This document shows, piece after piece, positions 18,149 through 26,437 of a stretch of DNA of 64,000 nucleotides. The translations under genes and the position numbers were made by a program. Each line of letters begins with the position of its first letter. Within the stretch, counting starts at the first letter, position 1. Origin of the DNA: Blattabacterium cuenoti (GTDB taxonomy: Bacteria > Bacteroidota > Bacteroidia > Flavobacteriales > Blattabacteriaceae); the NCBI RefSeq assembly GCF_014251655.1, contig NZ_CP059225.1, positions 189,854 through 253,853 of the forward strand, written 5' to 3'. The notes beneath the pieces were generated by a model, which saw only the letters and a program-made list of their open reading frames with translations, did not search any database and was not told where the DNA came from.

Positions 18149-19129
18149 ATGAAAGAAAAGACTTTTCGTGAAGTAATAGCAGAAGCTATGAGTGAAGAAA
18201 TGAGAAAAGATGATACTGTTTATCTCATGGGTGAAGAAGTAGCTCAATATAATGGAGCTTATAAAGCCTCTAAAGGAATGTTAGAAGAATTCGGACCAAA
18301 AAGAGTTATTGATACCCCTATATCGGAATTAGCATTTTCTGGAATAGGGGTGGGATCCGCTATGAATGGATGTAGACCTATTATAGAATTTATGACTTTC
18401 AATTTTTCTTTAGTTGCTATGGATCAAATTATTAATAATGCAGCAAAGATACGTTATATGAGTGGAGGACAATGGAACATCCCTATTGTTTTTAGGGGGC
18501 CTACGGGATCTGCTGGACAATTAGGAGCTACTCATTCTCAATCTTTTGAAAGTTGGTATGCTAGTTGTCCTGGACTAAAAGTAGTTATTCCATGTAATCC
18601 TTATGATGCTAAAGGACTTTTAAAATCAGCAATTAGAGATAATAATCCAGTTATATTTATGGAATCCGAACAAATGTATGGAGATAAAATGATGATCCCA
18701 GAAGAAGAATATATTATTCCTATTGGAAAAGCAGACATAAAAAAAGAAGGAACTGATATTAGTTTAGTTTCTTTTGGAAAGATTATGAAAATGGCAATGA
18801 ATGTAGCAAAAAAATTAGATAAAGAAAATATTAGTGTAGAAGTTATAGATATTCGTACGATACGACCATTAGATTACGAATCCATACTTTTTTCTGTAAA
18901 AAAAACGAATCGGTTGGTTATTTTAGAAGAATCATGGCCTTTTTCATCTATAGCTTCTGAAATTTCATATTTTATACAAAAAAAAGCATTTGATTATCTA
19001 GATGCCCCTATTAGTAGAATTACTTTATTGGATACTCCTGCACCTTATGCTTCTAATTTAATAAAAATTTGGTTTCCTAATGAAGATCAAATAATTAATA
19101 CTATCAAAAAAACTCTTTATTTAATTTAA
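18149..19129 (+). CDS. pdhB: Pyruvate dehydrogenase E1 component, beta subunit
   Basis: Beta subunit of the thiamine-dependent E1 of pyruvate dehydrogenase, feeding acetyl-CoA synthesis. 326 residues from ATG 18149 (MKEKTFREVIAEAMSEEM), the conserved family start; a TTG at 18137 would add four residues and is less likely. Conserved blocks are YLMGEEVAQYNGAYKASKGM, DTPISELAFSGIGVGSAMNG, RGPTGSAGQLGATHSQS and the C-terminal DIRTIRPLDYESI. It is encoded alone, as in free-living flavobacteria where pdhA and pdhC lie elsewhere. Its stop codon shares the palindrome TTAA (19126-19129) with the stop of convergent metF. Confidence 0.94.
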   Translation: MKEKTFREVIAEAMSEEMRKDDTVYLMGEEVAQYNGAYKASKGMLEEFGPKRVIDTPISELAFSGIGVGSAMNGCRPIIEFMTFNFSLVAMDQIINNAAKIRYMSGGQWNIPIVFRGPTGSAGQLGATHSQSFESWYASCPGLKVVIPCNPYDAKGLLKSAIRDNNPVIFMESEQMYGDKMMIPEEEYIIPIGKADIKKEGTDISLVSFGKIMKMAMNVAKKLDKENISVEVIDIRTIRPLDYESILFSVKKTNRLVILEESWPFSSIASEISYFIQKKAFDYLDAPISRITLLDTPAPYASNLIKIWFPNEDQIINTIKKTLYLI

Positions 19130-20088
19130 TAAATAGCTTGAACAATATTATAAATATTTTCTGGTCTATCCATAGTATAATAATGAATTATTTCAACTCC
19201 AGAATCTTTTAATTCTTTAGATTGATGAATAGCCCATTCAATTCCAATATGAGAAACAATTTTTTTGCTTTTTGCTTTTTCAACCTCTTTTACTAATTCA
19301 TTAGGAATATTTAAAAAAAAACGAGATGGAAGACTATTTAGATGTTTTTTAGAAGAAATAGGTTTAATTCCAGGAATTATAGGGACAGAAATCCCTTCTG
19401 ATCTACATTTTTTTACGAAAGTAAAATATTTTTTATTATCAAAAAACATTTGAGTAACAATATAATCGGCTCCTGCTTCTATTTTTTTTTTCAAAAAAAA
19501 TAAATCACTTTCAATATTTGGAGCTTCAAAGTGTTTTTCAGGATATCCTGCTACTCCTATACAAAAATCAAATAATGTAGATTCTTTATGTTCTATAAAA
19601 GTTTTATCTAAATATTTTCCTTTATTTAAATCTTGAACTTGTTCTACTAATTCTACTGCATATTTATATCCTTCTTTTTCTGCAAAAAAACTATTTTCAG
19701 ACTTCATTAAATCTCCTCTTAAAACTAGAACATTATCTATTCCTAAAAAATTTAGATCTATTAAAGCATTTTCCGTCATTTGTTTGTTAAATCCTTCACA
19801 AATCAAATGTGGAACGGCATCCACTCCATATTTATTCATAATAGCAGCACAAATACCTACAGTACCTGGACGTCTAGAAATTTTTTTTCTTTGTAAAAGT
19901 CCATTATCTTTTTCTACATAAATAAATTCTTCTTTATGATAAGTAACATCGATAAAAGGAGGACAAAATTCCATTAATGGATCTAAAGTAGAAAAAATAT
20001 CTTTAATATCATGCCCTCTTAAAGGAGGTAATATTTCAAAAGAAAATAAACTCTTTTTTGCTTTAGCTATATGATCAACAACTTTCAT
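19126..20088 (-). CDS. metF: 5,10-Methylenetetrahydrofolate reductase
   Basis: FAD enzyme that makes 5-methyltetrahydrofolate for methionine synthesis. 320 residues, family-typical. Conserved blocks are FSFEILPPLRGHDI at the start, FIDVTYHKEE, GTVGICAAIMNKYGVDAVPH, NVLVLRGDLMK, GADYIVTQMFFDN and VPIIPGIKP. It follows serS by 21 bp on the same strand. Its stop codon overlaps that of pdhB in a shared TTAA. Together with folA, folD and gcvH it completes much of the folate one-carbon cycle in this window. Confidence 0.95.
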   Translation of the reverse strand: MKVVDHIAKAKKSLFSFEILPPLRGHDIKDIFSTLDPLMEFCPPFIDVTYHKEEFIYVEKDNGLLQRKKISRRPGTVGICAAIMNKYGVDAVPHLICEGFNKQMTENALIDLNFLGIDNVLVLRGDLMKSENSFFAEKEGYKYAVELVEQVQDLNKGKYLDKTFIEHKESTLFDFCIGVAGYPEKHFEAPNIESDLFFLKKKIEAGADYIVTQMFFDNKKYFTFVKKCRSEGISVPIIPGIKPISSKKHLNSLPSRFFLNIPNELVKEVEKAKSKKIVSHIGIEWAIHQSKELKDSGVEIIHYYTMDRPENIYNIVQAIY

Positions 20089-20109
20089 AATATAAGAACC
20101 CTTTTTTAT

Positions 20110-21381
20110 TTAATTAATATGATCAAATTCAGTATAAGGAACTAAAACTTTGGGAATATTAATTTTATTTTTAGTTTGATTATTTTCTAGTAAAGCAGCC
20201 ATAATTCTTGGTAAAGCTAAAGAACTTCCATTTAAAGTATGACATAATTCTATATGACCTTTTATATTTTTATATTTTAGATTTAATCTATTTGACTGAA
20301 AATTAGTACAGTTTGATATAGAACTTACTTCTAACCATTTTTTTTGTGCTATAGAATAAACTTCAAAATCATAAGTCATAGAAGAAGAAAATCCAAGATC
20401 TGGACCCATTAAACGGATTAAACGAAAAGGTAATTTTAAAGATTTTAAAATATTTTTAACATGTAAAATCATTTCTTCCAAATAATAAAAAGAAGAATCT
20501 TTTGTAGTAATTTGAATAATTTCTACTTTTTCAAACTGGTGTAATCTGTTCAATCCTCTAACTTTACTTCCATAAGATCCAGATTCTCTTCTAAAACAAG
20601 AAGTGTAAGTAGTAGCTTTTATAGGAAGGTCTTTTTCTGAAAAAATTTTATCTTGATAACAATTCATAATAGGAATTTCACCAGTAGGAATTAAATAAAA
20701 TCTATCCTTTTCTATAAAATACATTTGATTTTTTTTATCTGGAATTTGTCCAGTTGCATATCCAGATTTTTCATTGATAAGATAAGGTAAACTATATTCT
20801 TTATATGATGCTTGTATATTTTTATCTAAGAAATATTGAATTAAACTTCTTTGTAATTTAGCTGCTTTTCCTATATAAACTGAAAAACCAGATCCACATA
20901 TTTTTGTTCCTAAATTTAAATCAAATAAACAAAATTTCTTAGATAATTCCCAATGAGGAAGAGGATTTTTAGTTTCGCAATGAGTTTTTCCTTCTTGAAA
21001 AAGAATATCATCTTTTTCAAAAATTTTTTTTACTTTTTTATCAGGAATATTGGGAATATCGTGTAATTTTTTTTCTAAAATTTGAATAATTTTTTTTAAT
21101 TTAATATTAACATTTTTTTTATTCGTTTTTAAAAAAGACGATTTCTCTTTCAAAGAATCTATTTTTTCCCAATTTTCTTTTTCTAAAGTTAGAATTTTTC
21201 CGATTTTTCTAGATATATAATTTTCTTTTTCTAATATCTTATTAAGAACCTTTTGAGTTATTTTTTTTTTTTCGTCTAAAATTAATATTTCATCTATTAA
21301 GTGAATGTTACGAAAATTACGTTTTTCTAATCCTAATAAAACTTTTTCTTTATTCTTCCGTATAAAAGAAACTTTAAGCAT
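20110..21381 (-). CDS. serS: Seryl-tRNA synthetase
   Basis: Charges tRNA-Ser (and tRNA-Sec where present). 423 residues, normal. The N-terminal antiparallel coiled-coil arm (about 30-100, Lys/Glu-rich) binds the tRNA long variable arm. Class II motifs are seen: motif 2 TTYTSCFRRESGSYGSKVRG and motif 3 HTLNGSSLALPRIMAALLEN. LIPTGEIPIMN marks the serine pocket region. It is divergent from rsmA (83 bp between starts) and followed by metF. Identity is very secure. Confidence 0.96.
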   Translation of the reverse strand: MLKVSFIRKNKEKVLLGLEKRNFRNIHLIDEILILDEKKKITQKVLNKILEKENYISRKIGKILTLEKENWEKIDSLKEKSSFLKTNKKNVNIKLKKIIQILEKKLHDIPNIPDKKVKKIFEKDDILFQEGKTHCETKNPLPHWELSKKFCLFDLNLGTKICGSGFSVYIGKAAKLQRSLIQYFLDKNIQASYKEYSLPYLINEKSGYATGQIPDKKNQMYFIEKDRFYLIPTGEIPIMNCYQDKIFSEKDLPIKATTYTSCFRRESGSYGSKVRGLNRLHQFEKVEIIQITTKDSSFYYLEEMILHVKNILKSLKLPFRLIRLMGPDLGFSSSMTYDFEVYSIAQKKWLEVSSISNCTNFQSNRLNLKYKNIKGHIELCHTLNGSSLALPRIMAALLENNQTKNKINIPKVLVPYTEFDHIN

Positions 21382-21452
21382 ATAACAATTAAGATCCTAT
21401 TTAATTATAAATATTACATTTTTACGAATACAAGATACAACATAAAATTTTC

Positions 21453-21460
21453 TATATTTG
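21453..21460 (+). promoter_or_regulatory. Bacteroidota-type -7 box for rsmA, possibly leaderless
   Basis: TATATTTG matches the Bacteroidota -7 consensus TAnnTTTG exactly and ends 5 bp before the rsmA ATG at 21465. If it is used, transcription would start at or next to the start codon, giving a leaderless or near-leaderless mRNA. No clear -33 TTG is seen at 19-21 bp. In such A+T-rich DNA a match of this kind is expected about once per kilobase per strand, so confidence is modest. Confidence 0.4.
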
Positions 21461-21464
21461 TATA

Positions 21465-22244
21465 ATGCAAATAGATAAATCTATTTTTAGAAAAAAATTT
21501 GCTCAATATTTTTTAAAAGACAAAAATATAGCTAAAAAAATTGTTAATAATCTTTCTTTTAAAAATTATGATACAGTAGTAGAAATAGGACCAGGATTAG
21601 GAATCCTTACTCAATACTTATTAAATAATCCATATCATCAAGTATTCTTAATAGAAATTGATAAAAAATTAATCTCTTTTTTGAAAAAAACTTTTCCTAT
21701 TTATAATCATAGAATTATTCATAAGGATTTTTTAAAATGGAATCCCAAGGAATCAAACTTACATAAATTCGCAGTTATTGGAAATTTTCCTTACAATATA
21801 TCCTCTCAAATATTATTCCATATATTGGAATATAATCAATACATACAAGAATGTATTGGTATGTTTCAAAAAGAACTAGTAAAACGTATTATATCTCATA
21901 AAGGAAAAAAAACTTATGGAATTTTATCCGTTTTAATACAAATATTTTACAATGTAAAATACCTTTTTACTGTAAAGGAACATGTATTTTTTCCTAGAAC
22001 CAATGTAAAATCTGCAGTCATTTCCTTAAAAAGAAAAAATGAAATTATTTCTTGTAACAAAAATTTATTATTTCAATGTGTAAAAACCGCTTTTAATCAA
22101 AGAAGAAAGAAATTAAAAAATTCTTTACAATTATTCAAACATATTTCAAACTTTGATAAAATCCCATTTTTAAATAAAAGAGCAGAAGAATTATCTGTAA
22201 ATGAATTCATTCAATTAACAAAAGAAATAGAAATAAGGAAATGA
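21465..22244 (+). CDS. rsmA: 16S rRNA dimethyladenosine transferase
   Basis: Dimethylates two adjacent adenosines near the 3' end of 16S rRNA (KsgA family). 259 residues. The SAM-binding block VVEIGPGLGILTQYLL is at about 38-53, the acidic loop after it holds IEIDKKLI, and the catalytic motif is VIGNFPYNISSQI (NFPY). The N-terminal block FAQYFLKDKNIAKKI replaces the usual GQHFL by AQYFL. The downstream end overlaps folD by 4 bp (ATGA), so translation is probably coupled in an rsmA-folD-queE operon. Confidence 0.95.
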   Translation: MQIDKSIFRKKFAQYFLKDKNIAKKIVNNLSFKNYDTVVEIGPGLGILTQYLLNNPYHQVFLIEIDKKLISFLKKTFPIYNHRIIHKDFLKWNPKESNLHKFAVIGNFPYNISSQILFHILEYNQYIQECIGMFQKELVKRIISHKGKKTYGILSVLIQIFYNVKYLFTVKEHVFFPRTNVKSAVISLKRKNEIISCNKNLLFQCVKTAFNQRRKKLKNSLQLFKHISNFDKIPFLNKRAEELSVNEFIQLTKEIEIRK

Positions 22245-23116
22245 CTAAACTATTAAATGGTAATCAACTGGCAAAAGAAATAAGAAAAGAAATTTCTAAG
22301 GAAATAGAAAAAAAAATATTAAGTAAAAACAAACGTATTCCTCATCTTGGAATTATTTTAACAGGAACCAATAATTCTAGCATTACATATGTAAATAGTA
22401 AAATTAAAGAATGTAAAAATATTGGAATTCAATCTACTTTAGTAAAATTACCTATAGATAGTACAGAAGAAAAATTGTTAGAAGAAATAAAAAAAATGAA
22501 TACAAATCCATTAATAGATGGATTTATTGTTCAATTACCATTAGAAAAACATATTGATCAAGATCAAATTATCTTATCTATTAATCCAAAAAAAGATGTA
22601 GATGGATTTCATCCTGAAAATTTTGGAAAAATGGCTTTAGATATGAAAACTTTTTTTCCTGCTACTGCATTAGGAATACTTACTCTTTTAGAAAGGAGTA
22701 AAATTAAAATATCTGGAAAACATACTGTAGTAATAGGTAGAAGTAGAATAGTAGGAAAACCCATAAGTATTTTAATGAGTAGAAAAAGTTATCCTGGAAA
22801 TAGTACAGTAACACTCACTCATAGTAATACTCTAAATATAGAATATTATACCAAACAGGCTGATATAATTATAGTAGCAGTAGGAATTACAGGATTTTTG
22901 AAAGGAAACATGATAAAAAATGGGGCTATTATTATAGATGTAGGAATCAATAAAAATGGAAAAAACATATTAGGAGATGTTGATTTTAGAAGTGTATATG
23001 GAAAAGCTTCTTATCTTACTCCTGTTCCAGGAGGAGTAGGACCTATGACTCGTGTAATGCTATTAAAAAATACTTTAATGGCTGCATTAACAAATAGAAA
23101 ACATCCTACTTTATGA
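22241..23116 (+). CDS. folD: Methylenetetrahydrofolate dehydrogenase / cyclohydrolase
   Basis: Bifunctional enzyme that interconverts 5,10-methylene-, methenyl- and 10-formyl-tetrahydrofolate. 291 residues. Conserved blocks are SITYVNSKIKECKNIGI (catalytic Lys region), DGFIVQLPLEKHID, DVDGFHPENFG, VIGRSRIVGKPI (cofactor site) and LTPVPGGVGPMTRVMLL. It overlaps rsmA and queE by 4 bp on each side. It supplies the substrate of metF and, with GcvH, connects glycine to the folate pool. Confidence 0.95.
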   Translation: MTKLLNGNQLAKEIRKEISKEIEKKILSKNKRIPHLGIILTGTNNSSITYVNSKIKECKNIGIQSTLVKLPIDSTEEKLLEEIKKMNTNPLIDGFIVQLPLEKHIDQDQIILSINPKKDVDGFHPENFGKMALDMKTFFPATALGILTLLERSKIKISGKHTVVIGRSRIVGKPISILMSRKSYPGNSTVTLTHSNTLNIEYYTKQADIIIVAVGITGFLKGNMIKNGAIIIDVGINKNGKNILGDVDFRSVYGKASYLTPVPGGVGPMTRVMLLKNTLMAALTNRKHPTL

Positions 23117-23718
23117 ATTTTTTCCCTATAAAAGAAATTTTCTATTCGCTTCAAGGAGAGGGGTATTATTGTGGAATTCCTGCGTGTTTTATTCGTTTTG
23201 AAGGATGTGATATACAATGTCCTTGGTGCGATAGTAAAGAAACCTGGATTATTCAAAAAAAAGATTTCATTTCAATTAAGAAAATTATTACTCGTATTAA
23301 TAGTTTTAAAGGAAAAAACATTATAATAACTGGAGGAGAACCTATGATGTGGGATATATCCCCTTTAACTAAACTTCTCAAAAAAAAGGGTTATCATATT
23401 CATATTGAAACTTCAGGATCCTATTCTATAAAAGAAAAATACATGGATTGGATTACTATTTCTCCCAAAAAAAATAAATTACCTTTGATCGAAAATTATA
23501 ACAAGATTAATGAATTGAAAATTATTGTTTCTGATGAAGAAGATTTTCTTTTTGCAGAAGAACAATCGACTTATGTAAAAAATAATAATTGTATATTATT
23601 GTTACAACCTGAATGGAATAATTCCATTGAAATTACTCCAAAAATTATTTCCTATATAAAAGAAAATCCAAAATGGAGGATATCTGTTCAAATTCATAAA
23701 ATATTAAATATTCCTTAA
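23113..23718 (+). CDS. queE: 7-carboxy-7-deazaguanine synthase (radical SAM)
   Basis: Radical SAM enzyme of the queuosine precursor pathway, converting 6-carboxytetrahydropterin to 7-carboxy-7-deazaguanine. 201 residues. The cluster motif GCDIQCPWCDSKETW gives CxxxCxxC at about 36-43, preceded by EIFYSLQGEGYYCG, the substrate-binding start of the family. NIIITGGEPMMW follows. No other queuosine genes are in the window. It overlaps folD by 4 bp, and its 3' end overlaps the convergent hisIE end by 15 bp. Confidence 0.9.
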   Translation: MNFFPIKEIFYSLQGEGYYCGIPACFIRFEGCDIQCPWCDSKETWIIQKKDFISIKKIITRINSFKGKNIIITGGEPMMWDISPLTKLLKKKGYHIHIETSGSYSIKEKYMDWITISPKKNKLPLIENYNKINELKIIVSDEEDFLFAEEQSTYVKNNNCILLLQPEWNNSIEITPKIISYIKENPKWRISVQIHKILNIP

Positions 23719-24309
23719 ATGTCTATGTTTCAAAATATCAATAACATCTTGTATTTCAAAACCTTTTTTATTTAGTAAGATAAGATAATGAAATAGTAAA
23801 TCTGCCGATTCGTTTAAAAACAAATTTTTATCATTATCTTTAGATTCAATAATAAGTTCTACTGTTTCTTCTCCTAATTTTTGAGATATTTTATTAATTC
23901 CTTTTTTTGATAATTGATATATATAAGAATTTTTTGATTTTTGATGGATTCTATTAGAAATTATATTTTCTAAATGAAATAAAAATCTTTTTTCATTAAT
24001 TTCTTTCCAACAAGTATCCGTTCCTTTATGACAAACAGGCCCAGCAGGTTCCGCTTTGATTAATAAAGCATCTCCATCACAATCTACTAATATTTCTCGA
24101 ATAAAAAGATAATTTTTGCTTACCTCTCCTTTAGTCCATAATCTTCTTTTGGATCTACTATAAAAAATTACTTTTTTTTCATCAATACTTTTTTTATAAG
24201 CTTCTTGATTCATATATCCTAACATTAAAACTTTATCTGTTTTTATATCTTGAACAATAACGGGAATTAAACCTTCTTTAAAATTTATTTTTGATTCTAT
24301 TGTTATCAT
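23704..24309 (-). CDS. hisI: Histidine biosynthesis bifunctional HisIE
   Basis: Phosphoribosyl-AMP cyclohydrolase (N-terminal, about 1-110) fused to phosphoribosyl-ATP pyrophosphatase (C-terminal, about 112-201), steps 3 and 2 of histidine synthesis. HisI blocks are VLMLGYMNQEAY, VIFYSRSKRRLWTKGE and the metal-binding VDCDGDALL with CHKGTDTCW. The HisE part carries KLGEETVELIIESKD and a LLFHYLILL helix. It is the last gene of the his operon and overlaps hisF by 4 bp. The fused form is normal in Bacteroidota. Confidence 0.95.
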   Translation of the reverse strand: MITIESKINFKEGLIPVIVQDIKTDKVLMLGYMNQEAYKKSIDEKKVIFYSRSKRRLWTKGEVSKNYLFIREILVDCDGDALLIKAEPAGPVCHKGTDTCWKEINEKRFLFHLENIISNRIHQKSKNSYIYQLSKKGINKISQKLGEETVELIIESKDNDKNLFLNESADLLFHYLILLNKKGFEIQDVIDILKHRHLRNI

Positions 24310-25061
24310 GTCCTTACAGGTATATGAAGACGATTTAAATAATATTTTAATTTTGGAATTTCTATTTCTTTAAAATGAAATATACTAGCAGCTAAAGCTG
24401 CATCTGCTTTTCCATTTTTAAATATTTTATAGAAATCTTCTAATTTTCCAGCTCCTCCTGAAGCAATTACCGGAGTAGTAATATTATCGGATATTTTCCT
24501 GGTAATATCTAAAGCAAATCCATTTTTTGTTCCGTCATGATTCATTGAAGTTAATAATATTTCCCCTGCCCCTCTGTTAGTCCCTTCTTTAGCCCAATCT
24601 AATGTTTTGGTATTAGTAGAAATCCTACCTCCATTTAAATAAACCCACCATTCATTATTTTCATATTTTGTATCAATAGCTAAAACAATACTTTGACTTC
24701 CAAATCTTTTAGAAAGATTTTCTAAAAGGTTTGGACTTTTGAAAGCGGCAGTGTTAACAGATATTTTATCAGCTCCTGCATTTAATAATAGTTCAACATC
24801 TTCTTCTTCTCTAATCCCTCCTCCAACCGTAAAAGGAATATTAATATGACGAGATATTTCCCTAACTAAACTAATTAATGTCTTACGTTTTTCATTTGTA
24901 GCAGTAATATCTAAAAATATTAATTCATCGGCACCTTGTTTTGTATACCAACAAACTAATTTAATTGGATCTCCTGCATCTTTTAAATGTTTGAATTTTA
25001 CTCCTTTTACTGTTCTTCCATTTTTAATGTCTAAACAAGGAATAATTCGTTTAGCTAACAT
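24306..25061 (-). CDS. hisF: Imidazole glycerol phosphate synthase, cyclase subunit
   Basis: Cyclase of the HisH-HisF complex; uses ammonia from HisH and PRFAR to make imidazole glycerol phosphate and AICAR. 251 residues, a TIM barrel. The catalytic start MLAKRIIPCLDIKNGRTVKG, the second catalytic Asp region AIDTKYENNEWWVY, FTVGGGIREEEDV and PVIASGGAGK are typical. It overlaps hisIE by 4 bp and follows hisA by 8 bp in the operon. Confidence 0.96.
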   Translation of the reverse strand: MLAKRIIPCLDIKNGRTVKGVKFKHLKDAGDPIKLVCWYTKQGADELIFLDITATNEKRKTLISLVREISRHINIPFTVGGGIREEEDVELLLNAGADKISVNTAAFKSPNLLENLSKRFGSQSIVLAIDTKYENNEWWVYLNGGRISTNTKTLDWAKEGTNRGAGEILLTSMNHDGTKNGFALDITRKISDNITTPVIASGGAGKLEDFYKIFKNGKADAALAASIFHFKEIEIPKLKYYLNRLHIPVRT

Positions 25062-25069
25062 AATTATTA

Positions 25070-25798
25070 TTATTCTTTATTGTCCCAATTTTTCAATTCT
25101 AATAATGATATTTTATTTTCATATATAGCTTTCCCAATAATAACTCCACAACAACCTATATTTAATAATTTATCTATATCTTCTATATTACGAATTCCTC
25201 CACTTGCTATAAATTCAATATTTGGAAATTTTTTAATTATTTTTTCATATAAGGAAAAAGAAGGACCGGAAAGTCCTCCATCTTTTGATATATCTGTACA
25301 AAACATTTTTTTTATTCCGTCATTATTTTTTTCTTCTATAAAATTAAAAAATGGAATATTAAAAAATTCTGTCCATCCATTAGTCGCTATTTTATTATTT
25401 TTAACATCTACTCCTAATAAAATTTTTTCTTTTCCATAAATATGAATCCATTTTTTTAAAAGAAAAGGATTTTTAACAGCAACGCTTCCAACAGTAGCCA
25501 TATGTCCTCCATTTTCAAATACAATACGTATATCTTCATCAGAATGAATTCCTCCTCCAAAATCTATGATTAAATTTGTATATTTTGCGATTTTTTCTAA
25601 AATTTTCCAATGAACCACTCTTCTTTTTCTAGCTCCATCTAAATCTACTAAATGTAATCTAGTTATTCCATAACTTTCTAGTAATAAAGCAAATTCAATA
25701 GGATTATTATTATATACTTTCTTTCTTTTAAAATCCCCTTGTATTAACCGAACACATTTACCATCAATCAAATCTATAGCTACTATAATATCCATCAT
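25070..25798 (-). CDS. hisA: ProFAR isomerase
   Basis: Isomerises ProFAR to PRFAR, step 4 of histidine synthesis. 242 residues, a TIM barrel related to HisF. The start is IIVAIDLIDGKCVRLIQGDF with the catalytic Asp, followed by RLHLVDLDGA, IDFGGGIHSDEDI, and the second catalytic region TDISKDGGLSGPSF. FIASGGIRNIEDI closes the phosphate site. It lies between hisH (28 bp) and hisF (8 bp) in the operon. Confidence 0.95.
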   Translation of the reverse strand: MMDIIVAIDLIDGKCVRLIQGDFKRKKVYNNNPIEFALLLESYGITRLHLVDLDGARKRRVVHWKILEKIAKYTNLIIDFGGGIHSDEDIRIVFENGGHMATVGSVAVKNPFLLKKWIHIYGKEKILLGVDVKNNKIATNGWTEFFNIPFFNFIEEKNNDGIKKMFCTDISKDGGLSGPSFSLYEKIIKKFPNIEFIASGGIRNIEDIDKLLNIGCCGVIIGKAIYENKISLLELKNWDNKE

Positions 25799-25826
25799 TT
25801 ATATATTATAAAAAAATTATTTATTA

Positions 25827-26420
25827 TTATAATCGAATAAAATTTTCTAATATTTTATGTCCTACATAAGAAGATTTTTCTGGATGAAATTGTACAGCAT
25901 AAAAATTATCTTTTTGTAATGCAGCACTATAAGAAACTATATATTCTGTTTTTGCTATAGTATATCTTCCTAAAGGAGCATAATAACTGTGAACAAAATA
26001 TTGATAACTACCATCTGGTATATCTTTAAATAAAGGTCCTTTCAATTTATGAATAGTATTCCACCCTATTTGAGGGATTTTATCATTTTTCTTATCAGAT
26101 TGAAATTTTTTAACTAATAAATCAAAAATTCCTATACAAGTTGTGCCTCTTTCTTCTGAATATTTACAAAGTAATTGCATTCCCAAGCAAATTCCTAATA
26201 CAGGTTGTTCTAGTTCAGATAAAAGTATATCTAATTTTTTTTCTTTTAAATATTTCATAGCACAATGAGCCTCTCCTACTCCAGGCAAAATCACTTTTTC
26301 TGCATTTTGAATAGATTTTTTAGAATCTGTTACTACAGCTTGTACTCCTATTCTTTCTAAAGAAAAAAGAACTGACTGTACATTTCCTGCAGGATATTTT
26401 ATTATAATAATTGTTTTCAT
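25827..26420 (-). CDS. hisH: Imidazole glycerol phosphate synthase, glutamine amidotransferase subunit
   Basis: Glutaminase that channels ammonia to HisF. 197 residues, class I amidotransferase. The nucleophile Cys lies in PVLGICLGMQLLCKYSEE, and the His-Glu pair in FYAVQFHPEKSSYVG. KVILPGVGEAHCAM is the conserved loop before the active site. It lies 17 bp after hisB and 28 bp before hisA in the operon. Confidence 0.95.
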   Translation of the reverse strand: MKTIIIIKYPAGNVQSVLFSLERIGVQAVVTDSKKSIQNAEKVILPGVGEAHCAMKYLKEKKLDILLSELEQPVLGICLGMQLLCKYSEERGTTCIGIFDLLVKKFQSDKKNDKIPQIGWNTIHKLKGPLFKDIPDGSYQYFVHSYYAPLGRYTIAKTEYIVSYSAALQKDNFYAVQFHPEKSSYVGHKILENFIRL

Positions 26421-26437
26421 AATTATTCAAATATTTT

